IMG/VR virus record: IMGVR_UViG_3300046747_000326
Span: 1 to 29,460 of that record
From: a virus
Strand: one strand, 5' to 3'
DNA: 29,460 nt
Shown: positions 8,694 to 15,901 of the stretch, in pieces
Layout: each line of letters starts with the position of its first letter
Position numbering within the stretch: position 1 is the stretch's first letter
Position numbers and translations under genes: made by a program
Notes under the pieces: model-generated
Databases searched by the model: none
The model's input: only the letters and a program-made list of their open reading frames with translations
Told to the model about the DNA's origin: nothing

Positions 8694-11600
8694 CTATCCT
8701 ACCGTCTGTGCCGCGGGGAGTCGCTTCACGCCCTTCTTTACTCCTACCTCAAGCGCCAGCGCCTGGAACCCCGAAAGACCGAGGCTCTGGTCGGAGAACT
8801 GGAAGGCGATGGACTTGCACTTTTGGAGCAGCTCGATTTCGTGTCTGAAGTCGACACACTCGGCCGACGGCGCCGACGCAAAGAGAGTCGAGGTCGAAAT
8901 CGTGAATGTGTACTTCTGCCCAGTGTACGAGTCATCAAAGTACACAATCATGGCCAGGTCGGTGTCTGGGCCTCCGGGCGGAGAGACCGCCGTCATGTAG
9001 AGTTTCCGCACGCGCTGGAAACCCTCCAGAGCCCCGAGCTTGAGGAAGGCTGTGCGGCCCACCGTCGAAAACGGAGTTGATGAGCCCGTGCCGATTATGT
9101 CGGCAGTAAGTCCTGGTACGTCGGAGTTCAGGCCGCTCGAAACGCTCACCCACGTATAGAAACCAAGCGTCGACCACCACACAGCGGAAGAGACGATAGC
9201 GCCCGTGCTGGTGCCAGAACCGTACACGAACACACTCCACTCCCCGAGCAGGGTCGAGTAGACGAGCGTCACGCCGTTCGCGAGCGTGAAGCGAGCTTCC
9301 TTGCGGTCGAGCAGCAACACCGCGGACGTCACGCGCTGCGCGTCATACGTCGACACGCCGGCGCCGATGTATTTCACCGAGAGGTCGCGCCCCAGCAGGT
9401 GCCAGCCGTTCTTTGCCTTGAAGATGATGCCGCCGGGCCCCTGGTCGAGAACGCTCAGTGGGTCCGAGCATCCGACGTCGCTCTGGATGTCGAGCGCGCG
9501 GCTGTAGTTGTTGAAGCTGCCGCTGGGGTTCGGGCCGGTGCCGTACTTCGCGTAGATGCGGTTGCGGCCGAAGATGATGACCTTCTCGTCGAGCGCCGCG
9601 CCGGCCACGAATCCGCCGCTCTCGGTCGGCAGTGAGTCGTTGAGCGCCGGGTTGAACTGCAGGCCCACGTTGTTGATGTATTCCTGCGAGAAGCCGAAGA
9701 AGCCTGGCATGTCGGCGATGTCGAACCAGAGCCGGTTCTGCGCCGCCCAGACGAACGAGGTCGGACCCGGCGCGATGTTCGCGAGCGTGCTGGGGTTGTT
9801 GGGCTGCGTGTATAGTGGCTCGTTTGCGGCCAGCGTCGTGTCGGGGCTATCGATGGTGATGTTGACGTCTTTCGCCGTGATGATGTTCTGCGTGACGGCA
9901 TAGACGCCGGCCACGCGGTTGCTTCGAAAGAACGTGAGCCCGCCTGCCGTCGTCACGTAGGCGATGATGTTGATGCTTGAAATGAACGGAGTGCCTGACC
10001 CCTTCTGCGACAAAAGCAGCGTGGGCACCGTCAGGACGATGCTGTCCGTCGCCACGGTCGTGACCGACAACGGCAGCGACGGCGCGCTCTGGTGGAGCTG
10101 TCCGGCTGCGTCGACCCATTCATAGATGGCGACGACCTGGTGGACACCGGCGTCCATGGTGCCAGATCCGCCGCCGCCGGTGGAAAAGCCGCAGCCCTCG
10201 GGGAAGAGCGGAAAGCCATGCTCGGTGATGGCGCTACCGTCGTAGTCGGTGAGCGAGCCGCCGGCAAGGTACGTAGTCTCCCCGAGTTCGGCTGCGACTG
10301 GTGGCGTAGTTCGGCTCGCGAGCTGGGGCGTCAGCGTCAATCGCACGACGCCGGTCTGACTCACATTGACGACACCCGAGAGTTCAAGGCGCGTCACTTC
10401 CCCGATGGCGATGGCGTAAGTGCCAGACGCGGTCGCCGGGACTGAGCAAGGGGTTGTGATGGTTGGCGTGCTGCCTTCAACAGACGCGAGGCCGTAGGTG
10501 CCGTAGAGCGCCTTGGCGACGACGTTGATTTGCGTCGAGAACGCCGACGACGAGAGGAACTCAGCCACGAAGAACGTGTTCTGGGTGTTGAGCGTGCGCG
10601 GGTTGGCGGTCGTGATGCCGCGGCCGTTGTAGTTGCCGTAGACGTAGAGCGGTAGGTAGATGTTGCCGCTCGAGTTGAACGCCTTGCCGCCGATGAATGG
10701 ACCCTGCGGGCCGCGCGAGGTCGAGCCTGCTCCGAATGTTGAACTGTTGGTGATGGTGGTGACTGCGACGGTGTTTACGGCGAGCGCAGTCGTGACGACC
10801 ACTGTCTTGAGTGGACTGAACGCATTTGTGCCCCATTCGGAGACTCGGTCCCAAAACACCTGAAGCGAGACCGTCGAAGCATAGTTGTCGTTGATGACGG
10901 CGGTGACGTGCACGGGACTCGTCGTGGCGGCAACGGCTGCGTCGAGCTGCGTCGCCGCCTTTGTGACGGTCCATGCCGTTCCGATGACAGCCCCTGCCAG
11001 TCCGGCCATCGCGGCGGCGCCTGTTGATGTCACGAAGGTCGCGGCATGAGTGCCGTCAGAGTAGGCGGCGCACGCAATGCCAGTGATGGTGGCAAATGGG
11101 AGTGGAATCTTCAGGAAGAGGTCAGTGGGTCCAAGACCGATTGACGGCACGCCAGCGGCCTGGTCGACACGGATGGTCCGAATCGTCGGTGTGCCGGCTG
11201 CTGCATCGTTCCACGAATAGGAAACCATGGCGCTGGAACCGGTTCCAAAAGCGCAGCAGTCGAAGTTGGCGAGGCCGAAGCGAGCGTCATTGATGAGAAA
11301 GACTCCGCCCGACAGTTGTGTCGGAGACGACGTTAGGATTGTCCAGCAAAACAACCCGCCTGCTGGCGCTGAAAAGAAGATGAAGAACGCCCCACCGGCA
11401 TAGACGCATCTGGGGCACGAGAAGCCAAACCCCGCGGCAGCCACCGCTGCCGAGTCGAGAAGATGCGCGCCGGTCGTTTCGTCAACCAGCGTGCACTTCA
11501 AGCCGTTGTCGGTATTGGTGACGGTCTTCTCGCGCCAGACATAGAGCGTGAACCCTCCTCCGCTCGCGCAGTCCATTGAGTCCTGCATGCCGGTCGAGCG

Positions 11601-11921
11601 CTTGACCTCCGTCTTTGAGACGCTGACGTAGCCCAGCCGGCCATTGATGGCCTTGGCGACGGTCGGAGATACGGCGGTCGACACTGACGCAACTGCGCCG
11701 CCGTTGATGGTGATGAGCTGGGTGCCGTAGGTCGCGAGGCCATTCGCGTTCGCTGTCGCCACCACTGGCTGAACGCCGTCACGAAGCAGCGGAGTGTTGT
11801 TTTCGCTCAGCGAATAGTTGATGAGCTTGTCCCACTTGCCGGCGACGCGAAGTTTCTGCTGCGTGCGCGTGTCCTGGCCTTGGACGAACTTCACATCCAC
11901 GGTCTGAAATTCGACGGACAT
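8694..11921 (-). CDS. Tail hub / nozzle protein, beta-propeller-like
   Basis: At 1075 residues this is the largest gene in the window. The sequence is Thr/Ser/Val/Gly-rich with regular short beta-like segments throughout. The conserved-looking core at about residues 725-850 contains Trp-Ala-Ala-Gln-Asn-Arg-Leu-Trp-Phe, Asp-Glu-Lys-Val-Ile-Ile-Phe-Gly-Arg-Asn-Arg-Ile-Tyr, and Ile-Ile-Phe-Lys-Ala-Lys-Asn-Gly-Trp. These blade-like strand patterns are typical of the propeller proteins that close the tail of short-tailed phages (P22 gp10 or T7 gp12 type nozzle proteins). It follows the adaptor and a small structural gene and precedes the internal virion proteins, the expected order. ATG 11921 shares a base with the preceding TGA. 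An alternative is a host-binding tail protein; the propeller call is inferred. Confidence 0.72.
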   Translation of the reverse strand: MSVEFQTVDVKFVQGQDTRTQQKLRVAGKWDKLINYSLSENNTPLLRDGVQPVVATANANGLATYGTQLITINGGAVASVSTAVSPTVAKAINGRLGYVSVSKTEVKRSTGMQDSMDCASGGGFTLYVWREKTVTNTDNGLKCTLVDETTGAHLLDSAAVAAAGFGFSCPRCVYAGGAFFIFFSAPAGGLFCWTILTSSPTQLSGGVFLINDARFGLANFDCCAFGTGSSAMVSYSWNDAAAGTPTIRTIRVDQAAGVPSIGLGPTDLFLKIPLPFATITGIACAAYSDGTHAATFVTSTGAAAMAGLAGAVIGTAWTVTKAATQLDAAVAATTSPVHVTAVINDNYASTVSLQVFWDRVSEWGTNAFSPLKTVVVTTALAVNTVAVTTITNSSTFGAGSTSRGPQGPFIGGKAFNSSGNIYLPLYVYGNYNGRGITTANPRTLNTQNTFFVAEFLSSSAFSTQINVVAKALYGTYGLASVEGSTPTITTPCSVPATASGTYAIAIGEVTRLELSGVVNVSQTGVVRLTLTPQLASRTTPPVAAELGETTYLAGGSLTDYDGSAITEHGFPLFPEGCGFSTGGGGSGTMDAGVHQVVAIYEWVDAAGQLHQSAPSLPLSVTTVATDSIVLTVPTLLLSQKGSGTPFISSINIIAYVTTAGGLTFFRSNRVAGVYAVTQNIITAKDVNITIDSPDTTLAANEPLYTQPNNPSTLANIAPGPTSFVWAAQNRLWFDIADMPGFFGFSQEYINNVGLQFNPALNDSLPTESGGFVAGAALDEKVIIFGRNRIYAKYGTGPNPSGSFNNYSRALDIQSDVGCSDPLSVLDQGPGGIIFKAKNGWHLLGRDLSVKYIGAGVSTYDAQRVTSAVLLLDRKEARFTLANGVTLVYSTLLGEWSVFVYGSGTSTGAIVSSAVWWSTLGFYTWVSVSSGLNSDVPGLTADIIGTGSSTPFSTVGRTAFLKLGALEGFQRVRKLYMTAVSPPGGPDTDLAMIVYFDDSYTGQKYTFTISTSTLFASAPSAECVDFRHEIELLQKCKSIAFQFSDQSLGLSGFQALALEVGVKKGVKRLPAAQTVG

Positions 11922-12379
11922 CAGCGCTCCGCCAAGAAAGAGAAGTCGATGTCCAGCGACCCGCCGGCGCCAATGGCGACTTCAACTGTGACGGCGCCAG
12001 TCGGGGAAATACTGATAAACTGGGCGGTCGCAGCATCCCCCTCGACGGCCTTCCGCTGAACTTCAGCCGGTCGATATCCGCTCGGGAACGTGAACACCAA
12101 GGCGCCGCCCGCGACGCCAGCGGCCGTGGTCAGGACGCCCTTGGACCAGACACGGAAGAGAGAATCCTTGTAGTAGCCGGCGACGGCGAAGGTTCCGCCG
12201 ATGTTCCCGAATGCCTTATCGAGCGTGGGTGCAGTCCAAGCCGGCTGCACGCCCATAATGGGCGTTGCCAGCAGCGCCTGTGCCACGGGTCCAAGTGTGG
12301 CCTGAATGCCGTCTTGAACTCGCGACTGCTGCGGCTGCTCATCACTGCGCAGCCTGGGGAATGTCGACGAGAGGCCCAT
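11921..12379 (-). CDS. Small virion protein between adaptor and tail hub
   Basis: The product is 152 residues from ATG 12379, which shares one base with the upstream TGA; an in-frame TTG one codon earlier is less likely. The N-terminal third is helical and polar, and from about residue 60 the protein turns beta-rich (Phe-Ala-Val-Ala-Gly-Tyr-Tyr, Val-Phe-Thr-Phe-Pro-Ser-Gly-Tyr-Arg-Pro, Val-Thr-Val-Glu-Val-Ala-Ile). A short helical N-terminus followed by a small beta domain suits a protein that bridges the tail hub and another component, or a short appendage anchor. The Phe-Pro-Ser-Gly-Tyr-Arg-Pro pattern also occurs in phage fibre-like beta domains. The exact role is unknown. Confidence 0.65.
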   Translation of the reverse strand: MGLSSTFPRLRSDEQPQQSRVQDGIQATLGPVAQALLATPIMGVQPAWTAPTLDKAFGNIGGTFAVAGYYKDSLFRVWSKGVLTTAAGVAGGALVFTFPSGYRPAEVQRKAVEGDAATAQFISISPTGAVTVEVAIGAGGSLDIDFSFLAER

Positions 12380-13116
12380 CAATAGAACCCATCGCCGCCG
12401 AAGTCATCGAGGCCGTTCCAGTCGCCGCAGTCGTACGCCCACCCTGGCGTCACGCCGCCGACGAGCCACAGCTTCGAGCCCCACAACTGGTACTGCATCG
12501 CCCGAGCACGTCGGCCCTGCACGTCAACGATGTGCGCTGGGTTGGCGGCGTCGCGGTTGTCGGCCTCGGCATTGATGCGTTCGGTGAGTTGCGCGAGGCG
12601 ACCAGTGAACATCGACGCGTCGCTCTCTTCCTTCGTCAGCGCGAGCATGCACGCGTAGGCGACCGCGTACTCGCTCCATCCGTTCATCGACAGCGCGTCT
12701 GGCACGGGGTCGGCGTCTTGCGTGAGGGCAGTGAGGCGCGGCACGTACTCGAGCTGCACCGTCTGGCCGGCCGCAGGGATGATGGTGTTGAACATCGACG
12801 CTCGGAAGCGGTCGGCGATGGCGAATGGGCGCAGCGGAACGAACTGCTGCGGCGAGCTCACCTGTACCGCGACGCCGAGAAGCTTGAAGAAGTCAGTCGG
12901 GAGCGCGAACTTCTGGTTGATGCCGTCGGTGACGAAGGTGTAGGCCGGGTCAGCGACGTAATAGTGACCGCCGTACACCTGAGCGGTGAGCCCGTAGATG
13001 TCCTGGAGCCCGCGATTTATCCAGGTGTTCCACTCGGTGTCAGAGACGAACGAGGAGTTCACCATGTCCGCCTCGGATTTGCATTGAGTGCGGAGGTTTA
13101 ACAACGTCTCAGACAT
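12379..13116 (-). CDS. Head-tail adaptor (connector) protein
   Basis: This 245-residue protein begins with a helical segment of the form Leu-(x)2-Gln-(x)n-Asp-(x)n-Phe-Val-Ser-Asp-Thr-Glu-Trp-Asn-(x)3-Asn. A Gly-Leu-Gln-Asp-Ile-Tyr-Gly-Leu follows at about 36-43, then a short beta part with Phe-Ala-Leu-Pro-Thr-Asp-Phe near 71-77. This pattern (a minimally folded head with Ser-(x)-(x)-Glu-Trp-(x)3-Ile-Asn, then Leu-Pro-x-Asp-Phe) is characteristic of the adaptor rings that dock beneath the portal in short-tailed phages. A strong AGGAGG lies 5 bases before ATG 13116. It starts a new block after a 75-base gap with a perfect hairpin, so its level may be set apart from the capsid genes. Confidence 0.8.
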   Translation of the reverse strand: MSETLLNLRTQCKSEADMVNSSFVSDTEWNTWINRGLQDIYGLTAQVYGGHYYVADPAYTFVTDGINQKFALPTDFFKLLGVAVQVSSPQQFVPLRPFAIADRFRASMFNTIIPAAGQTVQLEYVPRLTALTQDADPVPDALSMNGWSEYAVAYACMLALTKEESDASMFTGRLAQLTERINAEADNRDAANPAHIVDVQGRRARAMQYQLWGSKLWLVGGVTPGWAYDCGDWNGLDDFGGDGFY

Positions 13117-13138
13117 GCGACCTCCTCGCGCTCAATGA

Positions 13139-13162
13139 GGCGCCCGAGACGAGTCGGGCGCC
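13139..13162 (-). terminator. Perfect 9-bp hairpin between capsid and tail blocks
   Basis: GGCGCCCGA, a 6-base loop, then TCGGGCGCC form a perfect inverted repeat in the 75-base gap after the structural gene that ends at 13192. On the transcribed strand no U-run follows, so it is not a textbook intrinsic terminator. It could be a partial (attenuating) terminator or a 3'-end stabiliser that keeps the upstream structural mRNA more abundant than the tail mRNA. Confidence 0.5.
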
Positions 13163-13191
13163 CGTTCAGAGCGAAAAGACAAGCAAATACA

Positions 13192-13839
13192 TCAGCTTGC
13201 GTCCTCGACCCATTCAACCACGTAATCCAGCACCGAGCCCGTCGCCAAGTTGGCGGCGTTGATGTTCTGGACCTCGATGAAGTCGGCGGTACCGCGGAGC
13301 ACCAGCGCCTGGCCGATGGCCGCGCCACGCTCCGGGAAGAGCATCGTCGCCTCGCGGCTCGCCACGGTGGGCGTGGTGACGGTGTCCTGGAACAGGCGCA
13401 TCGTCGCGAGCGGCCCGCCGACGCCGGTACCGGCCGCCTTCAGGGTCGCGGTGTAGTGCGCCACGACCGCGGTGGCGGTCACGGACGCCGAGTCGTTCTT
13501 GGCGATGGTCGGGTTGACCGTGGTGCCGCCCGCGCCGAGCGCGCTGGTGCGCTGGAGCTGGAACAGGGTGTCAGACAGTGCCGTCGCCGCACCGCCGACC
13601 ATGAGGCGCACGATGCGCACCGTCTTGGTCGCTGAGCCCTGGATGCTGATGACGGTCACGGCCCCGGTCGGCTGCGGCGTGAAGCTCGCGGACGCGCGGT
13701 AATACGTGCGCGTCGAGTCGAGCGAGTGAACGGGGATGTTGTTTCCGAGGCCGGAGGCCGCAGCCGAGCCGCCCTGGAACATTTCCTGGTTCTGGGAAGC
13801 GCCGTTTCCGTCGCGGATGTTGAGAGGTACGAGAGCCAT
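13192..13839 (-). CDS. Probable capsid-associated structural protein
   Basis: This 215-residue protein is rich in Thr, Ala, Val and Gly, with a polar, Gly/Asn/Gln-rich N-terminal arm (about 1-40) and a beta-like body. Strand patterns such as Val-Arg-Ile-Val-Arg-Leu-Met-Val and Ala-Asp-Phe-Ile-Glu-Val-Gln-Asn-Ile continue to the acidic end (Trp-Val-Glu-Asp-Ala-Ser). Such a composition suits an outer decoration or minor head protein. Its ribosome binding site is the strongest in the window: AAAGGAGG at 13849-13856, nine bases before ATG 13839. This points to high expression and supports an abundant particle component. It is followed by the hairpin gap. No family name can be assigned. Confidence 0.65.
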   Translation of the reverse strand: MALVPLNIRDGNGASQNQEMFQGGSAAASGLGNNIPVHSLDSTRTYYRASASFTPQPTGAVTVISIQGSATKTVRIVRLMVGGAATALSDTLFQLQRTSALGAGGTTVNPTIAKNDSASVTATAVVAHYTATLKAAGTGVGGPLATMRLFQDTVTTPTVASREATMLFPERGAAIGQALVLRGTADFIEVQNINAANLATGSVLDYVVEWVEDAS

Positions 13840-13854
13840 GATTGGTCGCCTCCT

Positions 13855-14373
13855 TTAGGCGATGACTGCGATGAGGTTGGAGTCTGCGCCCTGTTGGAAC
13901 AACGCCTCGCCACCCTGGGGCACAGGGAACGGGTACACCGAGCTGAGCGCGGACACGGCGAAGTTCGTGGTGGCAACCGTGCCATCCGAGAACATCGCCT
14001 GCGCCTGAAGAATGAAGTTGGAATCCGCCTCTTGGGCCCTGGAGCCAGGCGCCGCGCCGCCGGGGTTGTTCGGCGAGATGCCTGGGTCCCGAGGCGAGGT
14101 GAAAACAACGGTGAAGCCGTACGAGAGCGACCCGCCGCCCGTCAGCACGGGGTTGGCCGAGTTGATGGGGACATTGTTCGGGAAGATGTTGGGCTGCGAG
14201 ATGGCGGCGTCCGACTCCGTCGCCTCACTGATAGTGATGGACTGCAGAATCACGGCCGCATCGGTCGAGAGGCTCGACACGGCCACGGTGAAGAAGGCCT
14301 GCTGATTGACGATGGCGCTGCCGGCGGACGCGCCGCCGGTGAAGGGCCCGGTGATGTTGACGCTCTTTGCCAT
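13855..14373 (-). CDS. Virion protein, divergent third member of the tandem set
   Basis: The product is 172 residues from ATG 14373, which shares a base with the preceding TGA; an in-frame GTG one codon upstream is possible. The sequence is beta-rich and weakly charged. Its middle (Phe-Thr-Val-Ala-Val-Ser-Ser-Leu, then Ser-Ile-Thr-Ile-Ser-Glu-Ala-Thr-Glu) and late motif (Phe-Ser-Asp-Gly-Thr-Val) match the layout of the two upstream genes, which carry Tyr-(Ala/Gly)-Ser-Asp-Gly-Ser-Val at the same relative place. I read it as a distant paralog with an Ig-like or jelly-roll-like surface domain. Its role may be capsid decoration or a head fibre. The TAA stop lies just inside the strong Shine-Dalgarno sequence of the next gene. 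Confidence 0.62.
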   Translation of the reverse strand: MAKSVNITGPFTGGASAGSAIVNQQAFFTVAVSSLSTDAAVILQSITISEATESDAAISQPNIFPNNVPINSANPVLTGGGSLSYGFTVVFTSPRDPGISPNNPGGAAPGSRAQEADSNFILQAQAMFSDGTVATTNFAVSALSSVYPFPVPQGGEALFQQGADSNLIAVIA

Positions 14374-14879
14374 CACAGCACCGCCGCAGTGAGTGGTGAG
14401 TCGCCGTACGCCGAGAAGTCAGCGTTGCCACCGAGGTACGTTCGCGTCGGCGCGTTCGGCAGCGCAAGCAGCAGCCGCGCCCGACCCGCCACGTTCACGC
14501 TTCCGTCGCTGCCGTACACGAGGCCGGCCACCCAGACTTCGAACTGAGGGAAGCCCTGCGTGCTGAGCGGCGAGCTGTCGGGCGGCATCATCTTGAGCGG
14601 GTCGAGCACCGCTGCGCTCCACGTCGAGAGCGGGAACGGGCCGTAGTTCGAGGTGGTGCCGGCCGTGATGATGGCGGACTGGCCGACGCCGAGCGGCAGC
14701 GAGGGAGGCGTGGCGGCCGGGCGCGGGTTGACTGAGCGGTCGGCGAAGATGACCTCGACGCCGGTGACGGTGACCGACGTCGAGCCGGGGTTCGTGATGG
14801 CGAGCGCCAGCGTCGGCGGAGGCGGCTGACCACTGACCTCGGCCGTCGGCGCGATGGTGAATTGGCAGTTCAGCGGCAT
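14373..14879 (-). CDS. Virion protein, second copy of a tandem paralogous pair
   Basis: This is 168 residues from ATG 14879. It is clearly related to the gene just upstream: both start Met-x-Leu-(x)-Cys-Gln, both carry Pro-Pro-Pro-(x)-Leu-(x)-Leu and Val-Thr-Gly-Val-Glu near residues 20-42, and both contain Ser-Asp-Gly-Ser-Val-Asn-Val-Ala-Gly-Arg-Ala near 124-134. Both end with Gly-Gly-Asn-Ala-Asp-Phe followed by Ala-Val-Leu. The fold appears all-beta, suggesting a surface or decoration domain. The frame has a much longer upstream extension, but it overlaps two good genes and is Arg/His-rich out-of-frame sequence, so the internal ATG that overlaps the previous TGA was chosen. The function is inferred only from position in the head block. 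Confidence 0.7.
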   Translation of the reverse strand: MPLNCQFTIAPTAEVSGQPPPPTLALAITNPGSTSVTVTGVEVIFADRSVNPRPAATPPSLPLGVGQSAIITAGTTSNYGPFPLSTWSAAVLDPLKMMPPDSSPLSTQGFPQFEVWVAGLVYGSDGSVNVAGRARLLLALPNAPTRTYLGGNADFSAYGDSPLTAAVL

Positions 14880-15394
14880 CAGAGCACCGCCTGAATCAGC
14901 GCCGCGTTGTTGGCGCCCGCGAAGTCGGCATTGCCGCCCTGGTAGCCGCGAGGCGGCGCCGGGTTGTACGAGACGAGCAGCTTGGCGCGGCCCGCGACGT
15001 TGACCGAGCCGTCGCTCGCGTAGACGAGCGCGCCCACGTACACCTCGCGCTGCGGTGGCAGCGAGCCCTGCGTGACAGTGGGCTGCGAGCCCGGCTGCAC
15101 CATGATGAAGGTGTCGACGTTGCCAGCCATCCACACCGGCAGCGCCATCGGGCCGAACGTCTGGCTCGAGAGCGCCGCGACCGTGGTGCCCATGCCGGGC
15201 CCGAACGGGAAGATGGGCGGGTTCACGGGCGGACGCTGGGCGTTGCCCAGCTGGTCCATGAACTGGAGCTCGACGCCCGTCACCGCCACGGCGACGGCGT
15301 TGCCGTTGACGACGAGCAGCGACAGCGCCGGAGGCGGCGTGTTGCCAGCCGCGTAGCTCGGCGTGTTGATGCTGAGTTGGCAGGTCAGCGCCAT
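14879..15394 (-). CDS. Virion protein, first copy of a tandem paralogous pair
   Basis: This 171-residue all-beta-looking protein has a hydrophobic strand at about 24-32 (Leu-Ser-Leu-Leu-Val-Val-Asn) and then Val-Thr-Gly-Val-Glu-Leu-Gln-Phe-Met. A Pro-rich segment lies near 55-65, and Val-Tyr-Ala-Ser-Asp-Gly-Ser-Val-Asn-Val-Ala-Gly-Arg-Ala near 124-137. It is a close paralog of the next gene, with colinear motifs over the whole length. The pair was presumably made by tandem duplication followed by divergence. It lies two genes after the major capsid gene, where phages commonly encode decoration, head-fibre or head-completion proteins. No signal peptide or enzyme motif is seen. Confidence 0.7.
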   Translation of the reverse strand: MALTCQLSINTPSYAAGNTPPPALSLLVVNGNAVAVAVTGVELQFMDQLGNAQRPPVNPPIFPFGPGMGTTVAALSSQTFGPMALPVWMAGNVDTFIMVQPGSQPTVTQGSLPPQREVYVGALVYASDGSVNVAGRAKLLVSYNPAPPRGYQGGNADFAGANNAALIQAVL

Positions 15395-15397
15395 CCG

Positions 15398-15895
15398 TCA
15401 GGGCTCCGTTGCGTCGGCGAAGAGCATCACGAGACGCACGACCGTCGAGGCATCCGCGGTCGGGTCTGCGAGCGTGTTGGTGGCCGACAGCAGCTTGAAG
15501 CCGACGACGCTTCCGTTGGCGCTCGACATGCTGGTGATGGTCGGGTTCTCCGCCACCTCCACGATGTTGTGCACCGCCGTTGATGCGATGCTGAGCGAGC
15601 CGAACGCGATGAGCAGCCGCTGGTAGTTGTCCTGCAGTGTGATGGTCCACAGGCCGGTGCCCGTGCGCGCCACACTGAAGATGCCCTCGCTGCCGCTCTG
15701 GTAGTTCTGCGGGAAGCCGAGCGGGGTGGTGCCGACCGTGGCGGCCGAGAGCGTACGACCACCGCTCCCGAGCACCGGGTAGTTGTACTTCTGCAGCACC
15801 GGCGTGGTTCCGGTGGGGACCGCCACGTTGGCCGTGATGAGCACCACCCGCTTGGGGATGGTCCACAGCCACTGGTCGAATGCTCGGCTCGCCAT
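15398..15895 (-). CDS. Minor head or capsid-associated protein
   Basis: This 165-residue protein follows the major capsid gene by 6 bases and starts at ATG 15895 with GAGGA just upstream. It has a hydrophobic, Val/Ile-rich first third (Lys-Arg-Val-Val-Leu-Ile-Thr-Ala-Asn-Val-Ala-Val) and then a Gly/Thr/Ser-rich beta-like body. The motif Trp-Thr-Ile-Thr-Leu-Gln-Asp-Asn-Tyr lies near residues 82-90, and the end is acidic (Phe-Ala-Asp-Ala-Thr-Glu-Pro). This looks like a small structural protein of the head. It shows no close similarity to the paralogous pair that follows. The role is inferred from position. Confidence 0.65.
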   Translation of the reverse strand: MASRAFDQWLWTIPKRVVLITANVAVPTGTTPVLQKYNYPVLGSGGRTLSAATVGTTPLGFPQNYQSGSEGIFSVARTGTGLWTITLQDNYQRLLIAFGSLSIASTAVHNIVEVAENPTITSMSSANGSVVGFKLLSATNTLADPTADASTVVRLVMLFADATEP

Positions 15896-15901
15896 GGTTC
15901 C

